Shown: one piece after another, positions 18,574 to 27,481 of the stretch
Layout of the letters: every line of letters starts with the position of its first letter
How positions within the stretch are numbered: position 1 is the first letter of the stretch
DNA from: Stenotrophomonas pavanii
GTDB lineage: Bacteria; Pseudomonadota; Gammaproteobacteria; Xanthomonadales; Xanthomonadaceae
Direction: 5' to 3'
Length of the DNA: 64,000 bases
NCBI RefSeq assembly: GCF_900101175.1
Contig: NZ_FNFQ01000007.1
Coordinates: 124,001 to 188,000 of the forward strand
Made by a program: the position numbers and the translations under genes
Notes under the pieces: model-generated
Database searches by the model: none
What the model saw: the letters and a program-made list of their open reading frames with translations, nothing else
What the model was told of the DNA's origin: nothing

Positions 18574-19641
18574 CTACCCCGCCTGCGGGAACAGCAGCAT
18601 CGCGTCGCCGTAGCTGAAGAAGCGGTAGCGCTGCTCGATCGCGTGCCGGTAAGCCTCGAACACGCGCTCCTTGCCGGCGAACGCGGAAATCATCATCAGC
18701 AGCGTGCTTTCCGGCAGGTGGAAGTTGGTCACCATCGCGTCGACGCTGCGGATGCGGTAACCCGGGGTGATGAAGATCTGCGTTTCACCCGCGAACGGCA
18801 GCAGCTCGCCATCGCGCATCGCGCTTTCCAGCGCGCGCACCACGGTGGTGCCGACGCCGATCACGCGGCCGCCGGCGGCGCGCGTGCGCCGCACCTGCTG
18901 GACCAGTTCGGCGCCGACGTTCAGCCACTCGCGGTGCATCACGTGGTCTTTCAGGTCATCAGCGCGCACCGGCTGGAAGGTGCCCGCGCCGACGTGCAGG
19001 GTGACGTGGCCGAACTCCACGCCCTTGTCCTTCAGTGCGGCCAACAGCGGTTCATCGAAGTGCAGGCCGGCGGTCGGTGCCGCCACAGCGCCGACTTCGC
19101 GCGCGAACACGGTCTGGTAGCGCTCGCGGTCGTCCACGCCCGGCTCGCGCTGGATGTACGGCGGCAGCGGCAGCCGGCCGGCGTGCAGCAGCCACTGCTC
19201 CAGGGATTCGGGCACATGGAACTGCAGCACATAGAACTCGCCGTCGCGGCCCAGTACTTCGGCTTCGCCACCGGCATCGAGCGCGATGCGGCTGCCGGCC
19301 TTGGGCGACTTGCTGGCACCGACCTGTGCACGCGCCTGCTGGCCGCCGAGCAGGCGTTCGATCAGGATTTCCACGCGGCCACCGCTGGCCTTCTGCCCGA
19401 ACAGGCGCGCCGGGATCACCCGGGTGTCGTTGAACACCAGCAGGTCGCCCGGCTGCAGCAGCGACGGCAGGTCACGCACCTGCAGATCGGTGAAGGCCGC
19501 AGGGGCCGGCGGCACCAGCAGCAGGCGGCTGGCGGAACGTTCGGCCAGGGGAGCCTGCGCGATCAGCTCGGCCGGCAGGTCGTAGTGGAAATCGGACTTC
19601 TTCAAGGCAGTGGGCGGCAACAGGTCGACAATGGCGCGCAT
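18574..19641 (-). CDS. queA: tRNA preQ1(34) S-adenosylmethionine ribosyltransferase-isomerase
   Basis: Second-to-last step of queuosine synthesis on tRNA. 355 residues from the ATG at 19641 ([23 protein letters not shown]). Most homologues begin at KKSDF; here an in-frame TTG at that point lacks a ribosome site, so the ATG 11 codons earlier is preferred. Motifs: [61 protein letters not shown] and a C-terminal YGDAMLLF. A hairpin of inverted GAGCCACGC/GCGTGGCTC (about 18486-18507, SMAG-like) lies between it and tgt. Confidence 0.96.
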   Translation of the reverse strand: MRAIVDLLPPTALKKSDFHYDLPAELIAQAPLAERSASRLLLVPPAPAAFTDLQVRDLPSLLQPGDLLVFNDTRVIPARLFGQKASGGRVEILIERLLGGQQARAQVGASKSPKAGSRIALDAGGEAEVLGRDGEFYVLQFHVPESLEQWLLHAGRLPLPPYIQREPGVDDRERYQTVFAREVGAVAAPTAGLHFDEPLLAALKDKGVEFGHVTLHVGAGTFQPVRADDLKDHVMHREWLNVGAELVQQVRRTRAAGGRVIGVGTTVVRALESAMRDGELLPFAGETQIFITPGYRIRSVDAMVTNFHLPESTLLMMISAFAGKERVFEAYRHAIEQRYRFFSYGDAMLLFPQAG

Positions 19642-19852
19642 TGTACGTGCAGCGTCCGCGAGCCGGCGTGCTTCACGGCGAACGTCGCGCAAAATGCTGC
19701 TATGCAGCAGGTTTCTGCGGGGTTATCGCGCAAAAAAACAAGTGCTAGCATCGAGTTGGAAGTCCGCTGCACGAGCCTGCCCCCAAGCGCGCGTGATGAC
19801 GCGCGTTTTGCTTTTGAAGACCCGTGCGACCCATCGTTTCAGGAGATCTGCA

Positions 19853-21349
19853 ATGAGCTTCATCGAACGCCTCGCCCCCCTGCGCGACCAGCCCGGCACC
19901 CGCCTTACCACCGGCCTGGACGACGCGACCCTGACTGCCTTGTCCGCCCGCCACCCGCAGCTGGTCGCCGCAGTGGACGCCGCCGCCGAGGAATTCGCAC
20001 GCGTGCAGGCCGACCTGGGGCCGCTGCTGGCACAGGACGAACAGGCGCAGGTCGATGCGATGCAGGACGGCTTCGTCAACTTCTATGCCGACGATGCGGT
20101 GACCCCGTACGTGGCGCTGGCCGCGCGCGGCCCGTGGGTGGTCACCCTGAAGGGTGCCGTGCTTTACGACGCCGGCGGCTACGGCATGCTCGGCTTCGGG
20201 CATACCCCGGACGCCGTGCTGGAGGCGATGGCGCGCCCGCAGGTGATGGCCAACATCATGACCCCCAGCCTGTCGCAGCAGCGTTTCATCACCGCGCTGC
20301 GCTCCGAGATCGGCCACCGCCGAGGCGGCTGCCCGTTCGCCCGCTTCATGTGCCTGAACTCCGGTTCCGAAGCAGTTGGCCTGGCCGCGCGCATCGCCGA
20401 CGTCAATGCCAAGCTGCAGACCGACCCGGGCGCCCGGCATGCCGGCGCGACGATCAAGCGCGTGGTGGTCAAGGGCAGCTTCCATGGCCGCACCGACCGC
20501 CCGGCGCTGTACTCCGATTCCAGCCGCAAGAGCTACATGCAGCACCTGGCCAGCTACCGCGGCGAGGACTCGGTGATCACCGTGGCGCCGTACGATGAGG
20601 CCGGCCTGCGCAAGGTGTTCGAGGACGCTGCACGCAACCAGTGGTTCATCGAGGCGGTGTTCCTGGAGCCGGTGATGGGCGAAGGCGACCCGGGCCGTTC
20701 GGTGCCGCCGGCGTTCTATGCCGTGGCCCGCGAACTGACCCGTGCGCATGGCAGCCTGCTGCTGCTGGACTCGATCCAGGCCGGCCTGCGTGCGCATGGC
20801 GTGCTCTCGGTGGTCGATTACCCAGGCTTCGAAGGCCTGGACCCGCCGGACATGGAGACCTACTCCAAGGCGCTCAACGCCGCGCAGTACCCGCTGTCGG
20901 TACTGGCGGTGACCGAACATGCCGCGCAGCTCTACCGCAAGGGCATCTATGGCAACACCATGACCAGCAACCCGCGTGCGCTGGACGTGGCCTGCGCCAC
21001 CCTGGCGCAGCTGACCCCGCAGGTGCGCGCCAACATCGCCGAACGTGGCGCCGAGGCCGTGCGCAAGCTGGAGCAGCTGAAGGCCGAACTGGGCGGGCTG
21101 ATCACCAAGGTGCAGGGCACCGGCCTGCTGTTCTCCTGCGAGCTGGCGCCGCAGTTCAAGTGCTACGGCGCCAACTCCACCGAGGAATGGCTGCGCCAGC
21201 ACGGCATCAACGTGATCCACGGTGGCGAGAATTCGCTGCGCTTCACCCCGCACTTCGGCATGGACAGCGAGGAGCTGGACCTGCTGGTGGGCATGGTCGG
21301 CCGCGCCCTGCGTGAAGGCCCGCGCCGCGAGCAGGCCGCTGCCGCGTAA
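19853..21349 (+). CDS. Class III aminotransferase (PLP-dependent)
   Basis: 498 residues from the ATG at 19853, with AGGAG 8 bases upstream. PLP-fold features: LYDAGGYGMLGFGHTP, CLNSGSEAVGLAAR (phosphate binding), VKGSFHGRTDRPAL, LLLLDSIQAGLRAHG where DSIQAG replaces the usual DEVQTG, the candidate Schiff-base Lys in YSKALNAAQYPLSV, and GTGLLFSCEL. Substrate unknown; a lysine or ornithine type enzyme is possible but not shown. Stands alone, followed by hairpins, a SMAG repeat and a terminator. Confidence 0.82.
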   Translation: MSFIERLAPLRDQPGTRLTTGLDDATLTALSARHPQLVAAVDAAAEEFARVQADLGPLLAQDEQAQVDAMQDGFVNFYADDAVTPYVALAARGPWVVTLKGAVLYDAGGYGMLGFGHTPDAVLEAMARPQVMANIMTPSLSQQRFITALRSEIGHRRGGCPFARFMCLNSGSEAVGLAARIADVNAKLQTDPGARHAGATIKRVVVKGSFHGRTDRPALYSDSSRKSYMQHLASYRGEDSVITVAPYDEAGLRKVFEDAARNQWFIEAVFLEPVMGEGDPGRSVPPAFYAVARELTRAHGSLLLLDSIQAGLRAHGVLSVVDYPGFEGLDPPDMETYSKALNAAQYPLSVLAVTEHAAQLYRKGIYGNTMTSNPRALDVACATLAQLTPQVRANIAERGAEAVRKLEQLKAELGGLITKVQGTGLLFSCELAPQFKCYGANSTEEWLRQHGINVIHGGENSLRFTPHFGMDSEELDLLVGMVGRALREGPRREQAAAA

Positions 21350-21372
21350 GCGCCCACTTGCGTGGAGCCGAA

Positions 21373-21440
21373 GGCAGCGGCAGGAGCCGCTGCCAACGTC
21401 GCTGGCGACGGCCCGAAGGGTGCCGGTCAGGACGACCGGC
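21373..21440. repeat. Pair of perfect hairpins after the aminotransferase gene
   Basis: GGCAGCGGC-AGGA-GCCGCTGCC (21373-21394) and GCCGGTC-AGGAC-GACCGGC (21422-21440). Neither has a T-run; they resemble REP-like palindromes without the GTAG head and may protect the mRNA 3' end. Confidence 0.6.
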
Positions 21441-21485
21441 ATAGCCATGCTCGACTCAGCCTTTGCCGCGATCTGAACGAAGCGC

Positions 21486-21508
21486 AGCCGAGCATGGCTC
21501 GGCTCTAC
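21486..21508 (-). repeat. SMAG-type palindromic repeat (monomer)
   Basis: Reads on the minus strand GTAGAGCCGAGC-CAT-GCTCGGCT, head and stem matching the 6268 copy with compensating changes in both arms. Confidence 0.85.
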
Positions 21509-21532
21509 AGAAGGGCCCATAATCCAAGGACA

Positions 21533-21575
21533 CCCCGTCCCTGGCCGCTCTGCGGTCGGCGACGGGGCGTTTTCG
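21533..21575 (+). terminator. Terminator upstream of the LOG-family gene
   Basis: CCCCGTC (21533-21539) pairs with GACGGGG (21561-21567) around an inner GCCG/CGGT hairpin, followed by GTTTTCGTTTCC. Ends the aminotransferase transcript 28 bp before the next ATG. Confidence 0.75.
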
Positions 21576-21602
21576 TTTCCGCACCAAGAGACAAGAACCC
21601 CC

Positions 21603-22196
21603 ATGAAGTCGATCTGCGTCTACTGTGGTTCCAACGCTGGCAGCAAGCCGGCCTACACCGAACGCGCCATTGCCCTGGGCGATCGCATTGCCCGCGACGG
21701 CATGCGCCTGGTGTATGGCGGGGGCAACGTCGGCCTGATGGGCACCGTGGCCAATGCCGTGCTCGCCGCCGGCGGCGAGGTGACCGGCGTCATTCCGCGC
21801 CAGCTGGCCGATTGGGAAGTGGCCCATCGCGGCCTGACCGAACTGGAGATTGTCGGTTCGATGCATGAGCGCAAGTCGCGCATGTTCGATCTTGCCGACG
21901 GTTTCGTCGCCCTGCCCGGCGGCTTCGGCACCATGGAAGAAATCTTCGAGATGCTGACCTGGCGGCAGCTGGGCATCGGCAACAAGCCATGCGCATTCCT
22001 CGATGTGGAGGGCTTCTACGCCCCGCTGATCGGCATGATCGATCGCATGGTGGAAGAGCGCTTCCTGCATCCGGACCAGCGCCAGGACCTGTGGTACGGC
22101 TCGGACATCGAGGACATGCTGGCGTGGATGCAGAACTACCAGCCGGCCCAGGCCTCGAAGTGGATCGACGAGAAGCGTCGCTCCGCCCTGCGTTGA
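21603..22196 (+). CDS. LOG family protein (TIGR00730), cytokinin-activating type phosphoribohydrolase fold
   Basis: 197 residues. Starts MKSICVYCGSNAG; nucleotide-binding VYGGGNVGLMG; MHERKSRMFDLADGFVALP; and the defining PGGFGTMEE with catalytic Glu, preceded by the conserved R/K. Family members hydrolyse nucleoside 5'-monophosphates (including cytokinin precursors in plants and some bacteria); older annotation as lysine decarboxylase is wrong for this fold. Physiological substrate here unknown. Confidence 0.92.
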   Translation: MKSICVYCGSNAGSKPAYTERAIALGDRIARDGMRLVYGGGNVGLMGTVANAVLAAGGEVTGVIPRQLADWEVAHRGLTELEIVGSMHERKSRMFDLADGFVALPGGFGTMEEIFEMLTWRQLGIGNKPCAFLDVEGFYAPLIGMIDRMVEERFLHPDQRQDLWYGSDIEDMLAWMQNYQPAQASKWIDEKRRSALR

Positions 22197-22215
22197 AGCA
22201 ACGCCGCGCGGCGGC

Positions 22216-25119
22216 TCAGGCCACCGCGCGCGCCTTCGGTGCCGGGCGGCCCAACAGGTAGCCCTGGCCATAGTCGCAGCCGAGCTCGCGCAGCGTCTGC
22301 CGCTGCGCCTCGGTTTCGATGCCTTCGCCGATGGTTTCAATGCCCAGCGTGCGTGCCAGCGACAGCACGCCTTCGACCAGCGCACGCGTGCTCTGCACTT
22401 CCGGCCCATGCAGGCCGGCAATGAAACTCTGGTCGATCTTCAGCGTGCTGATCGGGAAACGGTGCAGGTAGGACAGCGCCGAGAAGCCGGTGCCGAAGTC
22501 GTCCAACTGCACCTGGATGCCGCGCTCGCGAAGGCCCTGCAGGATGCGCAGCGTGTGCGGACCATCGTCCAGCAGCGCCACCTCGGTGATCTCCAAGCGC
22601 AGGCGACGCGGATCGGCACCACATGCGTCGAGCAGGCCGAACAGGCGGCCGCTGAACTCGGCCGAGCGGAAGTGGCGGGGTGATACGTTCACCGAGACAT
22701 AGCTCTGCCCGCCTTCGGCCAGGCCGGCGATGACCTGCTCATAGATGAGCCAGTCAACCTGTTCGATCAGGCCGCTTTCCTCGCCCAGCTCAAGGAATGC
22801 GCCCGGCAGCAGCAGGCCGCGGCGCTCATGCTGCCAGCGCAGCAGTGCCTCATGGCCCACCACTTCGCCATCGGACAGGCGCACGATCGGCTGATAGAAC
22901 GGCACGAAATCGCGGTTGTTGATCGCACGGCGCAGGTCGGCTTCCAGGTCGAGGCTGCGCATGGCCTGCTCACGCATGTCCTCGTCGAAGATCGCGCAGC
23001 GGTCATGGCCCTGCGCCTTGGCCCGGTACATCGCCGCATCGGCGTCGCGCAGCAGTTCCTCGCCGGTGCGGTAACGCGGATTCCACAGCGCGATGCCCAG
23101 GCTGCCGGACGGGAACAGCTCGCGCCCGGCGATCCATATCGATTCCTGCAATGCCAGCAACAAGCGCTGGCCGAAATCCAGCGCCTGCGCCAACCCTTGC
23201 GGACAGTGCAGCAGCACCGCGAACTCGTCGCCCCCCAGCCGCGCGACCACGTCCTCCGGGCCGGCCATCGATACGATGCGCTTGGCCACTTCCACCAGCA
23301 TGCGGTCGCCGGCAGCGTGGCCAATGCTGTCGTTGACCAGCTTGAAGCGGTCCAGGTCGAGGAACAGCACGGCGAACACCGGCCCTCCCTCACGCTTGGC
23401 CAGCGCCAGCGCATCCTGCAGGCGATCAAGCAGGTGCAGGCGGTTGGGCAGGCCGGTCAGCGCATCGTGCATGGCCTGATGGGTCAGGCGCTGCTCGGCC
23501 CGCAGGCGCTCGCCGATCTGCCCGAGCAGCTTTTCGTTGACCTCGGCCAGCTCGCGGGTACGTTCCTCCACGCGCTTTTCCAGCTCGGCATGCGCCGATC
23601 GCAGCCGCTGCTGGTCGCGCTGGCGCGCCAGGCCGGTTCCGATGTTCTGCGCGACGAAGGTCAGCAGGCGCTGGTCGTGCACGCTGAAGACGCTGTTCTC
23701 GCTGTAGCTCTGCACAACGATCGCGCCGACCACCTCGTCATCGCGCAGCAGCGGCACGCCCAGCCAGCAGTGCGAACGTGCACCGGACTCGCGCACCTCG
23801 CCGCTGGCCAGCAGCGCATCGATCTGCGCGCGCGAAGCCAGCAGGGGCCGCCGGTTGCGCACGACGTACTCGGTCAGGCCGCGGCTGAAGGACCGCGGTG
23901 CACGGCTGGCGTTGTGCTCATCCACCGAATAGACGAAGTCCAGGCCGTTGCCGGCTTCGTTCACCAGCGCGATGTAGAAGTTGCGCGCATCCAGCAGGCG
24001 CCCGACCACACCGTGTACCTGCCCGTAGAACTGGGCCAGGCTGTCGGCCGACATCGCCATCTCGGCGATGTTGTACAGCGCAGTCTGCAGCTGCTCGGCG
24101 CGACGGCGCTCGGCCACTTCCTCCTGCAGGCTGTGGTTGGCGCGCTGCAGCTCCAGCGTGCGCCGCTCCACCTGCTGTTCCAGCCGGACCTGCGCCTGGC
24201 GCCGATCCATCGCGGTCTGCACGTGCTGGGCAACAAAGCCCAGCAGTGCCCGCTCGGCCTCGCCATAGCGGGCCGCAAGCTCATAGCTCTGCACGACGAT
24301 GGCGCCGCATACCCGGCCATCGCGCAGCATCGGCACGCCCAGCCAGTCCAGGCTCTCCGGGCCGCGCTGCGGATCGTGCTCCTGCTCGACCACGCGCGCC
24401 AGCAGCTCGCGCGAGGGGCCGCTGAGCGGCTTGCCGTGACGCAGCAGGGCCACGGTCAGGCTGCGCGGCATTTCGTCGGCAGCATGGCTCTGCGCAGGAT
24501 CGGCGACGAAGTCGTCGACCTGGTCGGCGAAGTACAGGAAGCGGATCTGGTCGCGGACATCGTCGTATTCGACGATGTAGCAGTTTTCCGCGTACATCAG
24601 CGTGCCAAGCACGCCGTGCACGTGGCGCAGCATCTCCGACATTTCCAGGTCGGCGCCGGCCAGATCGGCAATCTGGAACAGCGCCTGCTGCAACCGTTCG
24701 GCCTCTTCCAGCGCCTTGATCTGCCCGGCCTGGCGGCCACGCTGCAGGGCCAGTTCAATGGCCTGCCGGGCCAGCCCCCACCAGGCCGCCGATGGCACGG
24801 CACCTTCCACCGACAACTGCAGGCGGGCGCCGTCATAGTCCCAGCCATGGCAGCCGTCACCGACGCCGGGCGAAGCGAACGCGCCGGCCGCCACGACCGC
24901 CGGCCAGCCCCCCTGGCCGCGCCCCAGCTGCGGGTCGTCCCAGCCAACGCGGACCACGGCCGAATCCGGCAGCAGCGCATGCAATGCGCGCACCAGCGCC
25001 GTGCTCAGCACGGCCTCGTGTGGTGGCTCTTCCGCCGGTTCAACGTGCGTGGACAAATGACAATCTCTTGGCGCCGTCTGTGCGTCGCCTCCCCTGAGCC
25101 GCCGAGCATAGCGCGCCAC
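22216..25119 (-). CDS. GAF-GAF-GGDEF-EAL cyclic-di-GMP signalling protein
   Basis: Up to 967 residues. Two GAF-like sensory domains (~120-300 and ~330-500; each has an LGVPMLRDGRVCGAIVVQSY-like strand), a coiled coil (~505-545), an intact GGDEF (~550-700, RLGGDEFAVL at ~626) and an intact EAL (~715-960, GHEALLRW, LEITEVALLDD, LDDFGTGFSAL, IGEGIETEAQ). Both catalytic domains keep their metal and active residues, so synthesis, hydrolysis or switching are all possible. No transmembrane segment, so cytosolic. The start is uncertain: GTG at 25119 has no ribosome site; an in-frame TTG at 25056 preceded by AAGAGA may be the true start. Divergent from the sigma-factor gene. Confidence 0.9.
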   Translation of the reverse strand: MARYARRLRGGDAQTAPRDCHLSTHVEPAEEPPHEAVLSTALVRALHALLPDSAVVRVGWDDPQLGRGQGGWPAVVAAGAFASPGVGDGCHGWDYDGARLQLSVEGAVPSAAWWGLARQAIELALQRGRQAGQIKALEEAERLQQALFQIADLAGADLEMSEMLRHVHGVLGTLMYAENCYIVEYDDVRDQIRFLYFADQVDDFVADPAQSHAADEMPRSLTVALLRHGKPLSGPSRELLARVVEQEHDPQRGPESLDWLGVPMLRDGRVCGAIVVQSYELAARYGEAERALLGFVAQHVQTAMDRRQAQVRLEQQVERRTLELQRANHSLQEEVAERRRAEQLQTALYNIAEMAMSADSLAQFYGQVHGVVGRLLDARNFYIALVNEAGNGLDFVYSVDEHNASRAPRSFSRGLTEYVVRNRRPLLASRAQIDALLASGEVRESGARSHCWLGVPLLRDDEVVGAIVVQSYSENSVFSVHDQRLLTFVAQNIGTGLARQRDQQRLRSAHAELEKRVEERTRELAEVNEKLLGQIGERLRAEQRLTHQAMHDALTGLPNRLHLLDRLQDALALAKREGGPVFAVLFLDLDRFKLVNDSIGHAAGDRMLVEVAKRIVSMAGPEDVVARLGGDEFAVLLHCPQGLAQALDFGQRLLLALQESIWIAGRELFPSGSLGIALWNPRYRTGEELLRDADAAMYRAKAQGHDRCAIFDEDMREQAMRSLDLEADLRRAINNRDFVPFYQPIVRLSDGEVVGHEALLRWQHERRGLLLPGAFLELGEESGLIEQVDWLIYEQVIAGLAEGGQSYVSVNVSPRHFRSAEFSGRLFGLLDACGADPRRLRLEITEVALLDDGPHTLRILQGLRERGIQVQLDDFGTGFSALSYLHRFPISTLKIDQSFIAGLHGPEVQSTRALVEGVLSLARTLGIETIGEGIETEAQRQTLRELGCDYGQGYLLGRPAPKARAVA

Positions 25120-25198
25120 CCGGGGGGCAATGGAAGCCCGTAAACCCCGAATCGTGCGCCCGTACGTTTTTCATGCTGTCCGCAGCCGCTTCCACGCC

Positions 25199-25822
25199 AT
25201 GAACCTCGCCCTGCCCGCCCCCGTCACCGGCTATGCGCCACCGCCCGCAGGCCTTACCCTGTACGCCGTGGAAGCCAGCGCACTGCCAACCGATGAAGCC
25301 TTGATGCTGGCCTGGGCCGGTGGTGACCTGCGCGCGTTCGAAAGCCTGTACGCCCGCCATCGCAAGCGCCTGTTCGGCTTCCTGCTGCGGCAGCTACGCG
25401 ACACCGCGCTGGCCGAGGAGATCTTCCAGGACGTCTGGCAGCGGGTGATCAGCGCGCGCGCCGGCTGGCAGCCTGAAGCCGCATTCAGCACCTGGCTGTT
25501 CCGCATCGCCCACAACCGGCTGAACGACCATTGGCGCGCGGCGCGCCATCGCCCTGCCGCACCGGCCGACGCCGACCTGCGCCTGGCCGCGATCGAGGAT
25601 GGACAGACGCCGGAAGCAGAGCTTTCCGAATTCGAACAACGTCGCCGCATCCAGCGGGCGATGGAGCAATTGCCGCCCGAGCAGCGCGAAGTGCTGCAGC
25701 TGCGGCTGGATCAGGAACTGAGCCTGGAGGAGATCGGCCAGATCACCGGCGTAGGCCGGGAAACCGTGAAATCGCGGCTGCGCTATGCGATGGACAAGCT
25801 GCGTGCGGGATTGAACGCATGA
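25199..25822 (+). CDS. ECF-type RNA polymerase sigma factor
   Basis: 207 residues from the ATG at 25199 (MNLALPAPVTGY). Region 2: DLRAFESLYARHRKRLFGFLLRQL, LAEEIFQDVWQRVI and STWLFRIAHNRLNDHWR; region 4: QLPPEQREVLQLRLDQEL, SLEEIGQITGVGRETVKSRL. Overlaps the next gene by ATGA, the usual arrangement for a sigma factor with its membrane-bound regulator. Target genes are unknown. Confidence 0.93.
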   Translation: MNLALPAPVTGYAPPPAGLTLYAVEASALPTDEALMLAWAGGDLRAFESLYARHRKRLFGFLLRQLRDTALAEEIFQDVWQRVISARAGWQPEAAFSTWLFRIAHNRLNDHWRAARHRPAAPADADLRLAAIEDGQTPEAELSEFEQRRRIQRAMEQLPPEQREVLQLRLDQELSLEEIGQITGVGRETVKSRLRYAMDKLRAGLNA

Positions 25823-26844
25823 ACCGAGACGAACCGCTGACGCCGGAAGAACGCGAGCTGGCGCGCCTGCTCGGCCGCCGCGCCGAACAGGGCCCACCGG
25901 CCGCGCTGGACGCGGCGATCCTGGCCGCCGCACGCGCTGCCGTGGACGCGCCGCCCGCCGATGCTGTTGCCTCGCCGGAGGCGCCACGCGCGCCGCGCCC
26001 GCGTCCGCGCTGGCCAGCCGTATTCGGCATCGCCGCCTCGATGGTCTTTGCCATCGGCATCGCCTGGCAGCTGCGCCCGGAGCCCCCGCCGGTTCCTGCG
26101 GCTGAAGCCGGGATCGCAGCACCCCGTGTGGCAGCCGATGACGCGGCCGCGACGCAGCGCGCGGACAGCCGTGCCGCCGATCAATCCACCGCTGCCGCTG
26201 TGGAACCCGCACCGGCGCAGGCAGCCCCGATGGCCGCGCCGACTGCTGCACCGGCACCCGCAACGCCGGCCGTCACGCACGCGCCAGAACCTGCACCGGC
26301 CCAGGCCGCCGACGCTCCAGCACCGCCCGCGCAACCAGCAGCGCGAGCCAAGGCGGCGGACGTCGCTGCCGATACCTCGTTTGCCGCGCTGCCTCACGCA
26401 CCGGCTCCCGCGCCTGCGCCGGCAGCGGCACCGCCCGCACCTGCCGCACCGGCGGCTTACCTGGTGCCTGCGCCGGTGTTGGCCCCAGCGCCGGAGGGCG
26501 CGCTGAAAGCTCTCAGCGCCGAAGCGGCTGCGGCCAGCGCTGCCGATGCCGAACGGGCCCAGTCACTGGATCGGGTCGAGGTTACCTCGATGAAGCGGCC
26601 GGCCCCGAGCCGCTCCGCACCGGGCATCATGCGCCGCGGCAGCGACGCCGGACTCACTGCCGATGCCGTGCAGGCCGAAGTGGACGCCGATGCCAGGCTG
26701 CCCCGGCGGCAGTGGCTGCAGAAGATCCGCGCGCGCCGCGACGACGGCCAGCGCGACCTGGCCCGCGCCAGCCTGGAGCGCTATGTGCAGCAGTATCCGG
26801 AGGCCCGCCTGCCGCGCGACCTGCGTCCACTGCTGGACGACTGA
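25819..26844 (+). CDS. Pro/Ala-rich single-pass membrane protein, putative anti-sigma partner
   Basis: 341 residues. A short N-terminal cytoplasmic part rich in Glu/Arg (residues 1-60), one predicted transmembrane helix (~65-85), then a long Ala/Pro-rich low-complexity stretch (~85-235) that could span the periplasm or cell wall. Near ~250 it has DRVEVTSMKRP, similar to the N-terminal DRVEVTG region of TonB-dependent receptors, followed by a helical C-terminus (RLPRRQWLQKIRARRDDGQ). Translationally coupled to the ECF sigma factor, hence the proposed anti-sigma role. No zinc-type HxxxCxxC motif is present, and no family is recognised with confidence. Confidence 0.7.
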   Translation: MNRDEPLTPEERELARLLGRRAEQGPPAALDAAILAAARAAVDAPPADAVASPEAPRAPRPRPRWPAVFGIAASMVFAIGIAWQLRPEPPPVPAAEAGIAAPRVAADDAAATQRADSRAADQSTAAAVEPAPAQAAPMAAPTAAPAPATPAVTHAPEPAPAQAADAPAPPAQPAARAKAADVAADTSFAALPHAPAPAPAPAAAPPAPAAPAAYLVPAPVLAPAPEGALKALSAEAAAASAADAERAQSLDRVEVTSMKRPAPSRSAPGIMRRGSDAGLTADAVQAEVDADARLPRRQWLQKIRARRDDGQRDLARASLERYVQQYPEARLPRDLRPLLDD

Positions 26845-26884
26845 AACGGGCGGGCACCTGCGGCAACCCCGTAGAATGGCGGGA

Positions 26885-27481
26885 ATGCTCGATACCCTTG
26901 CCCAGCCGGTCAGCCACACGCTGGAAGTCAAACACAGCCGTTTCATTGCACACGCCGCGCCGATCGACGGTGCTGCGGCGGCACTGGCGTTCCTGCAGCA
27001 GGTGGCGGTCGCCGATGCGACCCACAACTGCTGGGCCTACCGCCACGGCCAGGACTACCGCTCCAGTGATGATGGTGAGCCCGCCGGTACGGCCGGGCGT
27101 CCGATCCTGGCCGCGATTGACGGCCAGGGCTTTGACCGGGTGATGGTGGTGGTGACGCGCTGGTTCGGCGGTATCAAGCTCGGCGCCGGCGGACTGGTGC
27201 GCGCCTACGGCGGCGCCGCTGCGGAGTGCCTGCGCATCGCGCCGCGCCTGCCGCTGGTGGCGATGGCCCGGCTGCAGCTGCTGGCCGGGTTCGAGGAGCT
27301 GGGGACCCTGCATGCCACCCTGCCCGCCTTCGGCGCCGAAAAGCGCGATGAACGGTTCGATGCCAATGGCGTGTGCCTGCGGATTGAATTGCCGGCAGAT
27401 CAGGTCGACGCATTGAAAATCCGACTGCGCGACGCCACCCGTGACCGTATCCGCATACAGGACGACCACCAGGATGACTGA
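26885..27481 (+). CDS. yigZ: YigZ/IMPACT family protein
   Basis: 198 residues from the ATG at 26885. Family signature DATHNCWAYRHG..DYRSSDDGEPAGTAGRPIL (two pieces) and VVVTRWFGGIKLGAGGLVRAYG. The N-terminal domain is ribosomal-S5-like and the C-terminal resembles EF-G domain V; bacterial function is unclear, while eukaryotic IMPACT modulates GCN2. TAGAAT (26873-26878) is a -10-like box 6 bases before the ATG with no Shine-Dalgarno, so a leaderless mRNA is likely. A second ATG at 26876 overlaps that box. Overlaps the next gene by 8 bp. Confidence 0.9.
   Translation: MLDTLAQPVSHTLEVKHSRFIAHAAPIDGAAAALAFLQQVAVADATHNCWAYRHGQDYRSSDDGEPAGTAGRPILAAIDGQGFDRVMVVVTRWFGGIKLGAGGLVRAYGGAAAECLRIAPRLPLVAMARLQLLAGFEELGTLHATLPAFGAEKRDERFDANGVCLRIELPADQVDALKIRLRDATRDRIRIQDDHQDD

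Noticed and set aside
19745..21604. Long minus-strand frame (619 aa) opposite the aminotransferase
   Set aside because: Antisense shadow of a gene with a ribosome site and PLP motifs.
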